DNA of 45,098 bases. It comes from an uncultured Collinsella sp. (GTDB lineage: Bacteria; Actinomycetota; Coriobacteriia; Coriobacteriales; Coriobacteriaceae). The notes under the pieces are model-generated. The model was not told the origin of the DNA and did no database searches. It worked only from the letters and a program-made list of their open reading frames with translations. Position numbers and translations under genes: made by a program. The stretch spans positions 1-45,098 of the forward strand of contig CAAEHI010000014.1 in assembly GCA_900755685.1 (NCBI GenBank), in the 5' to 3' direction. This document shows positions 8,137 to 15,749 of this stretch, in pieces. Positions within the stretch are counted from its first letter, which is position 1; each line of letters begins with the position of its first letter.

Positions 8137-9117
8137 CTAGCTGACGGCTTGTCCTGCGGCGGCGCGACGTGCCTCCCGGCCTCCAAGCAGGGAGGGGACT
8201 TGTGCCAGGCACACGCCGGCGAGGATGATGGCGACGCCCAGCCACTCGACGACGCCGAGCGGCTCGCCGAGGACGATCATGGCGATGAACAGGCCGGCGG
8301 GGAGTTCCGCGGCGGCCATGACAGTGGAGAGGCCCGCGGGCAGGTGCGGAGAGCCCATGCCGAAGAGCAGGACCGGGCAGAGCATGCCAAAGAAGCCGGC
8401 GATGACGGCAAAGGGCAGAATGCCCTGGGCGAGGACGCCCGAGACGACGTAGTCCGGGCACACCGTGAGCGACATGACCACGGAACCCGCGCATACGATG
8501 ACGCCACGCTGCTCGGACGAGCAGGGGGCCTCGACCTTGCCGGAGAGGGTGACAAAGAGGGAGCAGGACACGGCCGCCCCCAGCGCGCAGAGCAGGGCCA
8601 CGGGGTCGTACCCGGTGATGCCGGTCTTGTAGACGCCGCTGGCGAACACCGTTCCGAAGACGATGGCCAGGGCGGAGACCACTTGGAGGAGCCTCGGCGG
8701 CCGGCGCGTCATGACGGTCTGCCACACGAGCCCCAGCCACGTGAACTGGAAGAGGAGCGTGAGCGCCACCGGGGCGGGCAGCACGCTCATGGCGTAGCAG
8801 TAGAGGATTGAGGTGAGGCAGGTGAGGGCTCCCAGGACCATGAGCTTAAGGGCGAGCTTCCAGCCCACGCGCTGCCAGCGGTGCCCGAGTGCGTGCCCTG
8901 CGAGCGTGGCGAGGGCGAAGAAGATGCAGCCAAACCACGCCTGGCTCGCCACCACCTGTGCCGAGGTGAAGCCCGCGGCGTAGGCGAGCTTGTAGGTCGT
9001 GGCCATCGCGCCGTAGCAGGCGCCGCCCGCAAAGACCTGGAGCGCCGCCTTGGCCTGTCCCGCGCCCGTGGCTCCTGCCCCGGCGGCCTGTTGCTTGATT
9101 GTGTTTGTTCCTGCCAT
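8137..9117 (-). CDS. EamA/DMT-family membrane transporter
   Basis: A 326-residue protein with about ten hydrophobic segments in two repeated halves (GGACYGAMATTYKLAYAAGF; later GILPFAVIAGFFGMLCPVLL and ELPAGLFIAMIVLGEPLGVV), the pattern of EamA drug/metabolite exporters. The motif VLGEPLGVVEWLGVAIILAG near the end is characteristic of the second EamA repeat. Start taken at ATG 9117 (MAGTNTIKQQ), preceded by GGAAGGGAG; the longer frame to 9321 would run through the leader hairpin. Substrate cannot be told. It is followed 122 bases later by the GH1 gene and may share its transcript, which would suggest a sugar- or aglycone-related role (inference only). Confidence 0.85.
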   Translation of the reverse strand: MAGTNTIKQQAAGAGATGAGQAKAALQVFAGGACYGAMATTYKLAYAAGFTSAQVVASQAWFGCIFFALATLAGHALGHRWQRVGWKLALKLMVLGALTCLTSILYCYAMSVLPAPVALTLLFQFTWLGLVWQTVMTRRPPRLLQVVSALAIVFGTVFASGVYKTGITGYDPVALLCALGAAVSCSLFVTLSGKVEAPCSSEQRGVIVCAGSVVMSLTVCPDYVVSGVLAQGILPFAVIAGFFGMLCPVLLFGMGSPHLPAGLSTVMAAAELPAGLFIAMIVLGEPLGVVEWLGVAIILAGVCLAQVPSLLGGREARRAAAGQAVS

Positions 9118-9234
9118 TAGGCTCCCTTCCGTCTGCCGTCTTGCAGATGCACGTCTCGTGCGTCTGTTCCCTGCAGTCGGAAGGTGGGCTCGTGCGGTCT
9201 TCTGGCGGTGCATGTGGTACCTGCTGCCAAGACG

Positions 9235-9270
9235 AAAAAAGCCACGCAACCGACTGCTCGGTTGCGTGGC
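9235..9270 (-). terminator. Strong hairpin plus T-run in the leader of the EamA gene
   Basis: A perfect 12-bp stem (GCCACGCAACCG / CGGTTGCGTGGC, 9241-9252 and 9259-9270) with a six-base loop is followed on the minus strand by six T residues (9240-9235). It is a textbook intrinsic terminator, located 118 bases before the EamA start codon and downstream of a plausible promoter. It therefore looks like a leader attenuator, not the end of a gene: no minus-strand gene ends upstream of it. Confidence 0.8.
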
Positions 9271-9319
9271 AAAAAGGTGGCTAGCGCCCAGAAAAGTCCA
9301 CGCGTTTTTAGACTGGGAC

Positions 9320-9349
9320 AAAGTACTACAACAGGTGAGATTCCGTCAA
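9320..9349 (-). promoter_or_regulatory. Candidate promoter for the EamA-bgl transcript
   Basis: On the minus strand TTGACG (9349-9344) is followed after 18 bases by TACTTT (9325-9320); TAGTAC is an alternative -10 with a 15-base spacer. Transcription would start near 9313 and run through the 9235-9270 hairpin before reaching the EamA start. Confidence 0.45.
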
Positions 9350-9438
9350 GAAAAAACCGAGGAAAAAAGTGAGCCTCTGCCCGCCGTACCTATGGCAGTC
9401 GTTCCCCAAACGGGGCGGTGCTGTTGGGGACTGTCTCG

Positions 9439-9563
9439 ATCTGTAACAGTAAGACCCGGTTTTGGTCCGTAGATGTTACAGATTTAGACGTTTTGTCGGG
9501 GCGGTTTCCGTTTGCCTTGATCTGCAACAGTTAGGGTCAAAAGTGGGTCTAGATGTTACAGAT
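9439..9563. repeat. Two tandem copies of a ~45-bp imperfect palindrome
   Basis: Copy 1 has perfect arms ATCTGTAACA (9439-9448) and TGTTACAGAT (9474-9483). Copy 2 has ATCTGCAACA (9520-9529) and TGTTACAGAT (9554-9563), one mismatch. The interiors are similar but diverged (AAGACCCGGTTTTGGTC versus GGGTCAAAAGTGGGTC). They fill the spacer between the EamA leader and the DJ-1 gene. They may be REP-like repeats, a small non-autonomous element, or paired operators. Confidence 0.7.
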
Positions 9564-9698
9564 TGAGATTGTTGAGGATGGGTGAGGATAGCTAATTCGG
9601 ACGGGGCTATTTTAAACATTGGGAAATCGAGCGTGGCAAGCGGAGGTCTTCGGGGTATAAGACGGCTAATTGTATGCCGCCCTATGAAAGGAACCCTT

Positions 9699-10241
9699 AT
9701 GCCCAGCGTTGCCGTTCTTGCCGCCGATGGCTTTGAAACGATTGAATGCCTGACCATGGTCGATGTCATGCGTCGCGGCGGCGTGCGCGCCACGCTCGTC
9801 TCGATTATGCCCACGCGCGAGGTCGTAAGCTCGCTGCAGATCCCCGTGACCTGCGATGCGCTCTTTGATGAGATCAACTTTGACGAGTACGACTGCGTCG
9901 TGCTGCCCGGCGGCCTGCCCGGTGCCACCAACCTGCGCGCCGATCAGCGCGTCTGCGACGTGGTCTGCGAGTTCGCCGCGACCAAGCACGTCGCCGCCAT
10001 CTGCGCCGCCCCGTTTATCCTGGGCGAGCTCGACCTGCTCGAGGGGCGCCACGCCACGTGCTTCCCTGGCTTTGAGAAAAGCTTCCCCGAGGGCGCCTAT
10101 ACCGGCGAGAAGGTTACGCAAGACGGCAACATCATCACCGCCAGCGGCATGGCCCAGTCGCTCCCCTTTGCGCTTGAGCTGCTGCGCACGATCGCCGGCG
10201 ACAAGGCTGTCGAGAAGGTCGCCGAGGGCATCCAACTATGA
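9699..10241 (+). CDS. DJ-1/PfpI family protein (YajL/ThiJ type)
   Basis: A 180-residue cytoplasmic protein of the DJ-1/ThiJ superfamily, members of which act as glyoxalases/deglycases or redox chaperones. It shows the conserved glutamate in VAVLAADGFETIE, the strand YDCVVLPGGLPGATNL and the nucleophile-elbow cysteine in HVAAICAAPFILGE, followed by the PGFE and TASGMAQSLPFALELL segments of this family. The start at ATG 9699 (MPSVAVLA) follows AAAGGAAC and matches the usual family start; upstream codons in the frame are not conserved. Its last four bases overlap the Maf start (ATGA), so the two are translationally coupled. Confidence 0.9.
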   Translation: MPSVAVLAADGFETIECLTMVDVMRRGGVRATLVSIMPTREVVSSLQIPVTCDALFDEINFDEYDCVVLPGGLPGATNLRADQRVCDVVCEFAATKHVAAICAAPFILGELDLLEGRHATCFPGFEKSFPEGAYTGEKVTQDGNIITASGMAQSLPFALELLRTIAGDKAVEKVAEGIQL

Positions 10242-10819
10242 TTTTGGCTTCGCAATCACTGCGCCGCATAGAGCTGATGCGCGAGGCAGGCTACAACATT
10301 CGCGTGATTCCCGCGGATATCGACGAAACGCCCTTTGATGGCGAGGCCCCGCTCACGCTTGTCGAGCGCTTGGCACGCGCCAAGGCGGCTGCCGTTGCTG
10401 CCGAGTATGCCGAGCCCAATGAGCTGACGGTCGCGGCCGACACCATCGTCACCTTCGACGGCAAGATTTTGGGCAAGCCGGCAACCGAGGGCGAGGCGCG
10501 CACCATGCTCCGTGAGCTTTCGGGCCGCACGCACCAGGTCGCAACCGGCGTCTGCATCGTTAAGGCAGGCGATACGGCCGCCCCGCATGCCGCCGAGAGC
10601 CTGTCGTTTGTCGATATGACCGACGTGACATTCTACGAGCTCACCGACGAGCAGATCGAGCACTACGTTGCCTCGGGTGAGCCCATGGATAAGGCAGGCG
10701 CCTACGGCATCCAGGGCACAGGCGGCCGCATGCTCGTGCACGATATTTCGGGCGACTTCTATAACGTGGTGGGCCTACCCATCGCCCGCGTCGCGCGCGC
10801 GATTCAAAAACTCTCGTAA
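10238..10819 (+). CDS. maf: Maf-family nucleoside triphosphate pyrophosphatase
   Basis: Hydrolyses non-canonical or excess nucleoside triphosphates to monophosphates; Maf proteins also affect septum formation. The amino end MILASQSLRRIELMREAGY is the family's phosphate-binding motif. VAADTIVTFDGKILGKP and the later MDKAGAYGIQGTG are also diagnostic, the latter holding the catalytic region. At 193 residues it is full length. The start overlaps the DJ-1 stop by four bases. Sequence alone does not settle dTTP/UTP versus 7-methyl-GTP specificity. Confidence 0.94.
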   Translation: MILASQSLRRIELMREAGYNIRVIPADIDETPFDGEAPLTLVERLARAKAAAVAAEYAEPNELTVAADTIVTFDGKILGKPATEGEARTMLRELSGRTHQVATGVCIVKAGDTAAPHAAESLSFVDMTDVTFYELTDEQIEHYVASGEPMDKAGAYGIQGTGGRMLVHDISGDFYNVVGLPIARVARAIQKLS

Positions 10820-10827
10820 TTGCATCT

Positions 10828-10858
10828 GGCGCTGGGTATCCCCCAGCGCCTACAATTT
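10828..10858 (+). terminator. Probable terminator after maf
   Basis: A nine-base stem GGCGCTGGG / CCCAGCGCC (10828-10836, 10842-10850) is followed by TACAATTTTG. The tail is weaker than usual, so some read-through into the peptidase gene is possible. Confidence 0.65.
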
Positions 10859-10920
10859 TGGCGTACCGTACGGATCCCGACCGGGCACAAGGCGCGGCGG
10901 AAAACCGATAGGAGTTAAAC

Positions 10921-11922
10921 ATGGATACACTGCTCGAGGCCATTGACGTCTGCGATGTCGATGGCTTTTGCTATGGCAACTATACGGACGAGGAGGCCGG
11001 CACCGGTTGCACCGTAATCGTGGCACCCGAGGGCGCCACCGGCGGCGTTGACGTTCGCGGCGGTGCTCCCGCTTCGCGCGAGACCGACCTGCTGCGACCC
11101 GAGAACACCGTCGACAAGGTCCACGCCGTCTGCCTTTCGGGCGGATCGGCCTTTGGCCTCGAGGCTGCAAGCGGCGTCGCTCGCGAGCTTGAGAGCCGCG
11201 GCATCGGCCTTCCCGTCGGCCCCACGCAGGTGCCTATCGTGTGCTCGAGCTGTATCTTCGACCTCGCCTTTGGTAACCCCACCGTTCGCCCCGACATTGA
11301 GGCCGGCATCGCCGCCGTGCGCGAAGCACTCGACAACACCCCCACCAAGCTCGAACAGGGCAACGTAGGCGCCGGCACGGGCGCTACCGTGGGTAAGCTC
11401 ATGGGCCCCGCTACCTGCATGAAGGCCGGCCTTGGCGCTGCCGCAGTGGCGCTCGGCCCCATCAAGGTGGGCGCCGTGGTCTCGGTCAACGCCTGCGGCA
11501 ACGTTGTCGACCCCTTCACCGGCGAGTGGGTCGCCGGTATGCGCGCCGCAGCCGATAGCGACCAGATCGTCGACATGGAACTCGCAGCCTTTGCCGCCGC
11601 CGGATCCATGCAGATGCCGCTCGACCGCACCAACACCACCATCAGCTGCATCGTCACCAACGTGGAACTCACTAAGGCACAAGCCACCAAGGTCTCCCAG
11701 ATGGCCGCAGACGCCTACGCACACGCCATCCGTCCCACGCACACCACCAACGACGGCGACACCATCTACACCCTCGCCAGCGGCAAACTGGGCGCCCAGG
11801 CAAGTGCCGCCGTTCCCCTAGACCTGCTGGGCATGCTCGCCGTAAGGACTTTGCAAACCGCCATCGTAAACGGAGCCAAAACCGCCAAAACCTCCCACGG
11901 CATCCCCGGCGCCGCAAAGTAA
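10921..11922 (+). CDS. P1 family peptidase (DmpA/NylC-like Ntn hydrolase)
   Basis: A 333-residue member of peptidase family S58/P1, enzymes that self-cleave and then act as aminopeptidases or amidases (DmpA, BapA, 6-aminohexanoate oligomer hydrolase). The frame shows VHAVCLSGGSAFGLEAASGV, a hallmark of the family. It also shows VGAGTGATVGKLMG and the probable autocleavage region in DRTNTTISCIVTNVELTK, where the Thr after Asn would become the N-terminal nucleophile. There is no signal peptide. ATG 10921 follows AGGAG at 10909-10913. It lies alone between the maf terminator and hairpin element A. The natural substrate is unknown. Confidence 0.88.
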   Translation: MDTLLEAIDVCDVDGFCYGNYTDEEAGTGCTVIVAPEGATGGVDVRGGAPASRETDLLRPENTVDKVHAVCLSGGSAFGLEAASGVARELESRGIGLPVGPTQVPIVCSSCIFDLAFGNPTVRPDIEAGIAAVREALDNTPTKLEQGNVGAGTGATVGKLMGPATCMKAGLGAAAVALGPIKVGAVVSVNACGNVVDPFTGEWVAGMRAAADSDQIVDMELAAFAAAGSMQMPLDRTNTTISCIVTNVELTKAQATKVSQMAADAYAHAIRPTHTTNDGDTIYTLASGKLGAQASAAVPLDLLGMLAVRTLQTAIVNGAKTAKTSHGIPGAAK

Positions 11923-11934
11923 ACTAGCTCGTCC

Positions 11935-12059
11935 GGTTGCCCGGTGGGGCTTGGTTATGTTTGCTGCTCTACAGTCCTGACTCGCACGAAGAGCACATTA
12001 AGTGCTCTTCGGCTCGTGCGGAACTCGCGACAAACATAACCAAGCCCCACCGGGCAACC
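11935..12059. repeat. Composite hairpin element A (class 1)
   Basis: Outer arms are a perfect 29-bp inverted repeat (11935-11963 and 12031-12059). Inside is a second stem GAAGAGCAC-ATTAA-GTGCTCTTC (11988-11996, 12002-12010), flanked by a lower stem GCAC/GTGC and the single-stranded-looking blocks shared with element B. Read on the minus strand, the interior begins AGTTCCGCACGAGCC and ends GTGCGAGTCAGGACTGT. It begins 13 bases after the peptidase stop. There is no T-run on either side. Function unknown. Confidence 0.9.
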
Positions 12060-12092
12060 TACTCAACAAGATCTCTTTCAGCCCAGGCCCCT

Positions 12093-12128
12093 GTGTACCG
12101 CGCGTCGAAGATCTTCAAATTCAAATAA
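12093..12128 (+). pseudogene. Possible 3' tail of a lost GT2 gene
   Basis: The plus strand reads VYRASKIFKFK then a stop. The intact glycosyltransferase that ends nearby on the opposite strand finishes LYRLASKIFKFN, and the DNA matches too (AAGATCTTCAAATTCAA in both). This is best read as the last dozen codons of a second, convergent GT2-type gene whose body has been deleted. The match is short, so chance or a duplicated terminal motif remains possible. Hairpin element B lies exactly between the two tails. Confidence 0.45.
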
Positions 12129-12153
12129 CCTGACAATCGATTCTTATTGCAGA

Positions 12154-12263
12154 GGCCCCTTAGTCTTTAGTTTGATACAAGTTCCGCACGAGCCGGAAAG
12201 CACTTAATGTGCTTTCCGTGCGAGCAGGACTGTTCGCAGTAGCAAACTAAAGGCCAAGGGGCC
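12154..12263. repeat. Composite hairpin element B (class 1)
   Basis: Outer arms GGCCCCTTAGTCTTTAGTTTG (12154-12174) and its near-complement (12243-12263) pair with one mismatch and one wobble. The interior begins AGTTCCGCACGAGCC (12180-12194), then GGAAAGCAC-TTAAT-GTGCTTTCC (12195-12203, 12209-12217), then GTGCGAGCAGGACTGT. This interior is nearly identical to the reverse complement of element A's interior, while the inner stem differs by two compensated base pairs and the outer stem is unrelated in sequence. It lies between the converging GT2 tails. Confidence 0.9.
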
Positions 12264-12295
12264 CAGTCAACCTATCAGCAGCGATTACTCAGCAG

Positions 12296-13327
12296 CTAGT
12301 TGAATTTGAAGATCTTTGAGGCAAGACGGTATAGGCCGAGTGTGGTTTTGTCTCCGGCCCGTCCGCGCAGATTGGTGAAGAACCCGACCACGCCGTAGCG
12401 GGCACGACGATACATGCGCTCGTCGTAGGCCTTCAAATCATTCCACAGCGTCTTTAGGCGCTCGTCGGCGCAATCTTCCTCGGAAAGCTTGGTGAGCACC
12501 GAGCAGATCGCCATCATCATGGTGAAGTAGCCCATCATGTACGAACGCAGGCGCGACGACTCAACATCGCTGTACAGGTGGTACGAATCCATCATGATAC
12601 GCGTAACACGGAATTGCTGGTCCAGACGCTTGACCATCGTTGCCTCGTTGACGCTCTGGCCTTCGCGACCGATAAAGTAACGGTAGAGGTCGATGTCGGC
12701 GTAGTACATGGTCTTGCAACGCGGCAGCGGCACGTAGGCGTAGATGTTGTCCACATAGAACGTGTGCGGCGGCATGGGAAGGTTGGACTCGCGAAGCACA
12801 TCCGTGCGATAGCACAGGCTGTGCATAAGTAGGTTCTGGTCCAAGCGGAAATGACCGATCTGATCCCAGGAAAAGATCTTCTTGCGCGGCAGGGCAAACT
12901 TGTAGCCAATAGCGGTATACGTGCCCTCGTAAACCTTCTCGTACACGTAGTTCGAGATAAACAGGTCAACGCGCTGATCGCGCTCTTCAAAGCCACGCAG
13001 AATCGACAGCATAGTCGAAAGAGCCGCAGCGTCGAGCCAGTCGTCCGAGTCGACGACCTTGTAATAGGTGCCCTGTGCCTCGCGCAGACCCGAAAGGACG
13101 GCAATACCGTGGCCGCCGTTCTCCTGGTGTACCGCGCGAATGATACCGGGATAACGTGCCTCCCACTCGTCGGCCTTATCGGCCGTCTCGTCCTTGGAGC
13201 CGTCGTCCACTACGATAATCTCGATATCGGTGGCGTAATTGCTCCCCTCCAAGATGGAGGTGATGCAATGGTCCATGTCCTTGGCGGCGTTATACGAGGG
13301 AATACCGAATGTTATGACTTTATGCAT
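12296..13327 (-). CDS. Family 2 glycosyltransferase
   Basis: A 343-residue GT-A fold enzyme that transfers a sugar from a nucleotide donor, probably to a cell-surface glycan. The amino end VITFGIPSYNAAKDMDHCI is the standard GT2 start, followed by IEIIVVDDGSKDET and the DXD-like metal site YKVVDSDDWLD near residue 100. The C-terminal half has no predicted membrane span and ends in a Lys/Phe-rich tail SKIFKFN. Its ATG overlaps the last eight bases of the mutase gene (ATGCATAA), so the two are translationally coupled. That points to galactofuranose or a related sugar as donor (inference). Confidence 0.9.
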   Translation of the reverse strand: MHKVITFGIPSYNAAKDMDHCITSILEGSNYATDIEIIVVDDGSKDETADKADEWEARYPGIIRAVHQENGGHGIAVLSGLREAQGTYYKVVDSDDWLDAAALSTMLSILRGFEERDQRVDLFISNYVYEKVYEGTYTAIGYKFALPRKKIFSWDQIGHFRLDQNLLMHSLCYRTDVLRESNLPMPPHTFYVDNIYAYVPLPRCKTMYYADIDLYRYFIGREGQSVNEATMVKRLDQQFRVTRIMMDSYHLYSDVESSRLRSYMMGYFTMMMAICSVLTKLSEEDCADERLKTLWNDLKAYDERMYRRARYGVVGFFTNLRGRAGDKTTLGLYRLASKIFKFN

Positions 13328-14522
13328 GGCAGGCGATAATCTCATCCGAAAGATCGAGGGCGGAATTGGTCACAGCGTCCATATCGTAGTAACGATACTC
13401 GGCCAGACGACCCACCGGGTGGAAGTTCGTCAGGTTCTGGACGCGCTCAAGATAGCGCTCATAGAGCTCACGGTTCTCGGGCTCAAGAATGGCGTAGTAC
13501 GGCGTCTCGCCCGAGCCGGGCGTATAGGCCTTGGAATACTCCTTCATGATGGTGGTCTTGCCGGGCAGGATCTGACCGGTCATGTTCTTGAACTCGGTAA
13601 TGCGCGTGTAGTCCTCGCTCGTGGTGTAGTTGACGGTGCCCACGGGCTGGAACTGGTCCATATCGAGCGTCTCGAACTTCATGTCGAGCGTGCGGTACGG
13701 TAGCGCGCCCAGATCGAGATTGAACAGCTCATCGAGCGGACCGGTGTAGACGATCTCGCCACCATAGACCTTGCCGTCGATCTTGACGGTGGTCTCGTCG
13801 ATCTCGAAGAGGTCGCGGGCGTCCACGTCGCAGAACACATCAATCAGATCGTGATCGAGCATATGCTCGAACAGCGCGGTATAGCCGTCCTGCGGCATGC
13901 CCTGGAAAGGAGCCTGCGGGAAGTAGCGATCGTCATCGCCCACAAAGACGGGGACGCGGCCGGTGATCGAGGGGTCGATCTGGTCGGGCGTCTGGCCCCA
14001 CTGCTTCATGGTGTAATGCAAAAAGACGTTCTCATAGACATAATCGGCGACCTCGGCAAGATCCGGGTCGTTCTTCTTGCGCAGCTCCATAATGGGCACC
14101 TTGACGTCCTTGCCAAAGGTCTCCACGAGCTTTTGGTACAGTTCCTCGCCGCGCTCATCGCCAAAGGCAAGCTTGAGGCTCGCATGGTTAAAGGGCACGG
14201 GCATTAGGGTACCGTTGATGTTGGCGAGCACCTTGTGCTGGTAGTCCGTCCACTTGGTAAAGCGCGACAGGAAATTGTGGACGCGCTCGTTAAAGGTATG
14301 GTAGATGTGCGGACCATACTCGTGGACCAGGATTCCCGCCTCGTCAGTGCAGTCGAAGGCATTGCCCGCAATGTGGCTACGGCGCTCCAAAACGGCAACA
14401 CGATAGCCGATGGTTTCGGCAAGACGGCGGGCGCAAACGGCACCGGCATAACCGGCGCCGACAACGATCATGTCGTACGCACCGGCATTAAAGCCTTCAG
14501 GCAGGCCTGAGGTAATCTGCAT
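13320..14522 (-). CDS. glf: UDP-galactopyranose mutase
   Basis: FAD enzyme that interconverts UDP-galactopyranose and UDP-galactofuranose, supplying galactofuranose for surface glycans. The FAD-binding motif is DMIVVGAGYAGAVCARRLAE near residue 17. Further family blocks are HIAGNAFDCTDEAGILVHEYGPHIYHT, FPQAPFQGMPQDGYTALFEHML and the C-terminal VGRLAEYRYYDMDAV. At 400 residues it is slightly longer at the amino end than the usual ~370. Start 14522 has an AAGGAG site immediately upstream. The downstream GT2 overlaps it and probably uses the product. Confidence 0.96.
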   Translation of the reverse strand: MQITSGLPEGFNAGAYDMIVVGAGYAGAVCARRLAETIGYRVAVLERRSHIAGNAFDCTDEAGILVHEYGPHIYHTFNERVHNFLSRFTKWTDYQHKVLANINGTLMPVPFNHASLKLAFGDERGEELYQKLVETFGKDVKVPIMELRKKNDPDLAEVADYVYENVFLHYTMKQWGQTPDQIDPSITGRVPVFVGDDDRYFPQAPFQGMPQDGYTALFEHMLDHDLIDVFCDVDARDLFEIDETTVKIDGKVYGGEIVYTGPLDELFNLDLGALPYRTLDMKFETLDMDQFQPVGTVNYTTSEDYTRITEFKNMTGQILPGKTTIMKEYSKAYTPGSGETPYYAILEPENRELYERYLERVQNLTNFHPVGRLAEYRYYDMDAVTNSALDLSDEIIACHA

Positions 14523-14599
14523 CGATACTCCTTGTCAAAAGCCACGTGCTCGTTAGCTGGGCTTTTCTCGAACATTCTTCGAGACATATTTATCAGAGC

Positions 14600-14627
14600 G
14601 ATTATAGCGCTAATGCGTCCTATAATG
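14600..14627. promoter_or_regulatory. Overlapping divergent -10 boxes for glf and pta
   Basis: TATAAT occurs on the minus strand at 14606-14601 (towards glf) and on the plus strand at 14621-14626 (towards pta), with the palindrome TTAGCGCTAA-like sequence between. Good -35 boxes are not obvious for either. The layout fits a divergent promoter region. Confidence 0.5.
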
Positions 14628-14679
14628 AGCTTGCCACACAAGGAAAGCTCAAGCACCGCGGCGTACATTATTGAAAGGT

Positions 14680-14704
14680 AAACCCGCTAGCAGCGGGTTT
14701 ATTC
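14680..14704 (+). promoter_or_regulatory. Leader hairpin upstream of pta
   Basis: A nine-base perfect stem AAACCCGCT-AGC-AGCGGGTTT (14680-14700) followed by ATT lies 53 bases before the pta start and downstream of the candidate -10 box. It may be an attenuator or an RNA-stabilising structure; the T-run is short. Confidence 0.45.
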
Positions 14705-14753
14705 GTGAACAGCCGGGCGCCTGGAGCTTAGCGAAACGCTTGTAAGGAGTAAC

Positions 14754-15734
14754 ATGAGCGATTTCCTTAACCGTATGAAGTCTGCCGCCAAGGCCGACCT
14801 TAAGACGATCGTCCTGCCCGAGGGCGAGGATCCGCGCACCATCGTCGCAGCCACCAAGATCATCGAGGAGGGCCTGGCAAAGCTCGTCATCCTGGGCAAC
14901 CCCGACGAGATCGACGTTCCCGGCGCTACCGTCATCGACCCGCGCAATGCCGAGAAGCACGAGGAGTACGCGCAGAAGTTTGCCGAGCTCCGCGCCAAGA
15001 AGGGCGTTACCATCGAGCAGGCTCGCGCCCAGGTGATGGACGCCACCTATTTTGGCACCATGATGGTCAAGATGGGCGACGCCGACGGCCTTGTCTCCGG
15101 CGCCTGCCACTCCACCGCCGACACCCTGCGCCCTGCGCTGCAGATCCTCAAGACTGCCCCGGGCACCAAACTGGTCTCGGCCTTCTTCGTGATGTGCACC
15201 GACACCCCGCAGTTCGGCACCGACGGCACGCTGATCTTCGCCGACTGCGGCCTCAACATCAACCCGTCCTCCGACGAGCTCTCCGAGATCGCCATCGCCT
15301 CGGCCCACTCCTGGTCCACCTTCATGGGCAATGTTGAGCCGCACGTGGCCATGCTCTCCTACTCCACCATGGGCTCCGCCGGTGGCGAGGTCGCCAAGAA
15401 GGTCCAGGAGGCTGTGAAGTTCTGCAAGGAGAAGGCTCCCGAGCTCGCCATCGACGGCGACCTGCAGCTCGATGCCGCTATCGTCCCCACCGTCGCCCAG
15501 CTCAAGGCTCCCGGCTCCTCCGTCGCCGGTAAGGCCAACGTGCTCGTGTTCCCCGACCTCGAGGCAGGCAACATCGGCTACAAGCTGGTCCAGCGCTTCG
15601 CCGGCGCTGACGCCTACGGCCCCATCCTGCAGGGCATCGCCAAGCCGGTCAACGACCTGTCGCGCGGCTGCTCTGCCGACGACATCGTGGGTGTCGTGGC
15701 CATCACCGCCGTCCAGGCTCAGATGGCTGAGTAG
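14754..15734 (+). CDS. pta: Phosphate acetyltransferase
   Basis: Converts acetyl-CoA and phosphate into acetyl phosphate, which acetate kinase uses to make ATP. The 326-residue protein is the short single-domain type (no DRTGG or P-loop amino region). It shows KTIVLPEGEDPRTIVAATKI at the start, DGLVSGACHSTADTLRPALQ and MLSYSTMGSAGG, with NVLVFPDLEAGNIGYKLVQR and the end GPILQGIAKPVNDLSRGCS, all diagnostic. ATG 14754 follows AAGGAG. It converges with two acetate kinase genes; hairpin element C and a terminator lie between them. Confidence 0.97.
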   Translation: MSDFLNRMKSAAKADLKTIVLPEGEDPRTIVAATKIIEEGLAKLVILGNPDEIDVPGATVIDPRNAEKHEEYAQKFAELRAKKGVTIEQARAQVMDATYFGTMMVKMGDADGLVSGACHSTADTLRPALQILKTAPGTKLVSAFFVMCTDTPQFGTDGTLIFADCGLNINPSSDELSEIAIASAHSWSTFMGNVEPHVAMLSYSTMGSAGGEVAKKVQEAVKFCKEKAPELAIDGDLQLDAAIVPTVAQLKAPGSSVAGKANVLVFPDLEAGNIGYKLVQRFAGADAYGPILQGIAKPVNDLSRGCSADDIVGVVAITAVQAQMAE

Positions 15735-15749
15735 CGTACGCACTCGCCC

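Noticed and set aside
8015..8740. Upstream extension of the GH1 frame to 8740
   Set aside because: The family start and AAGGAGG site fix 8014; the extension overlaps the EamA gene in another frame.
9117..9240. T-box riboswitch in the EamA leader
   Set aside because: A GGTACCAC-like string occurs, but it lies after the terminator hairpin and not inside an antiterminator, and no specifier stem is seen.
11937..12128. 63-codon plus-strand ORF through element A
   Set aside because: The body is just the hairpin arms; only its last dozen codons resemble a GT2 tail, noted separately.
11935..12263. CRISPR array or tandem repeat reading of the two hairpins
   Set aside because: Only two copies, inverted, with conserved loops and different stems; no regular spacers.
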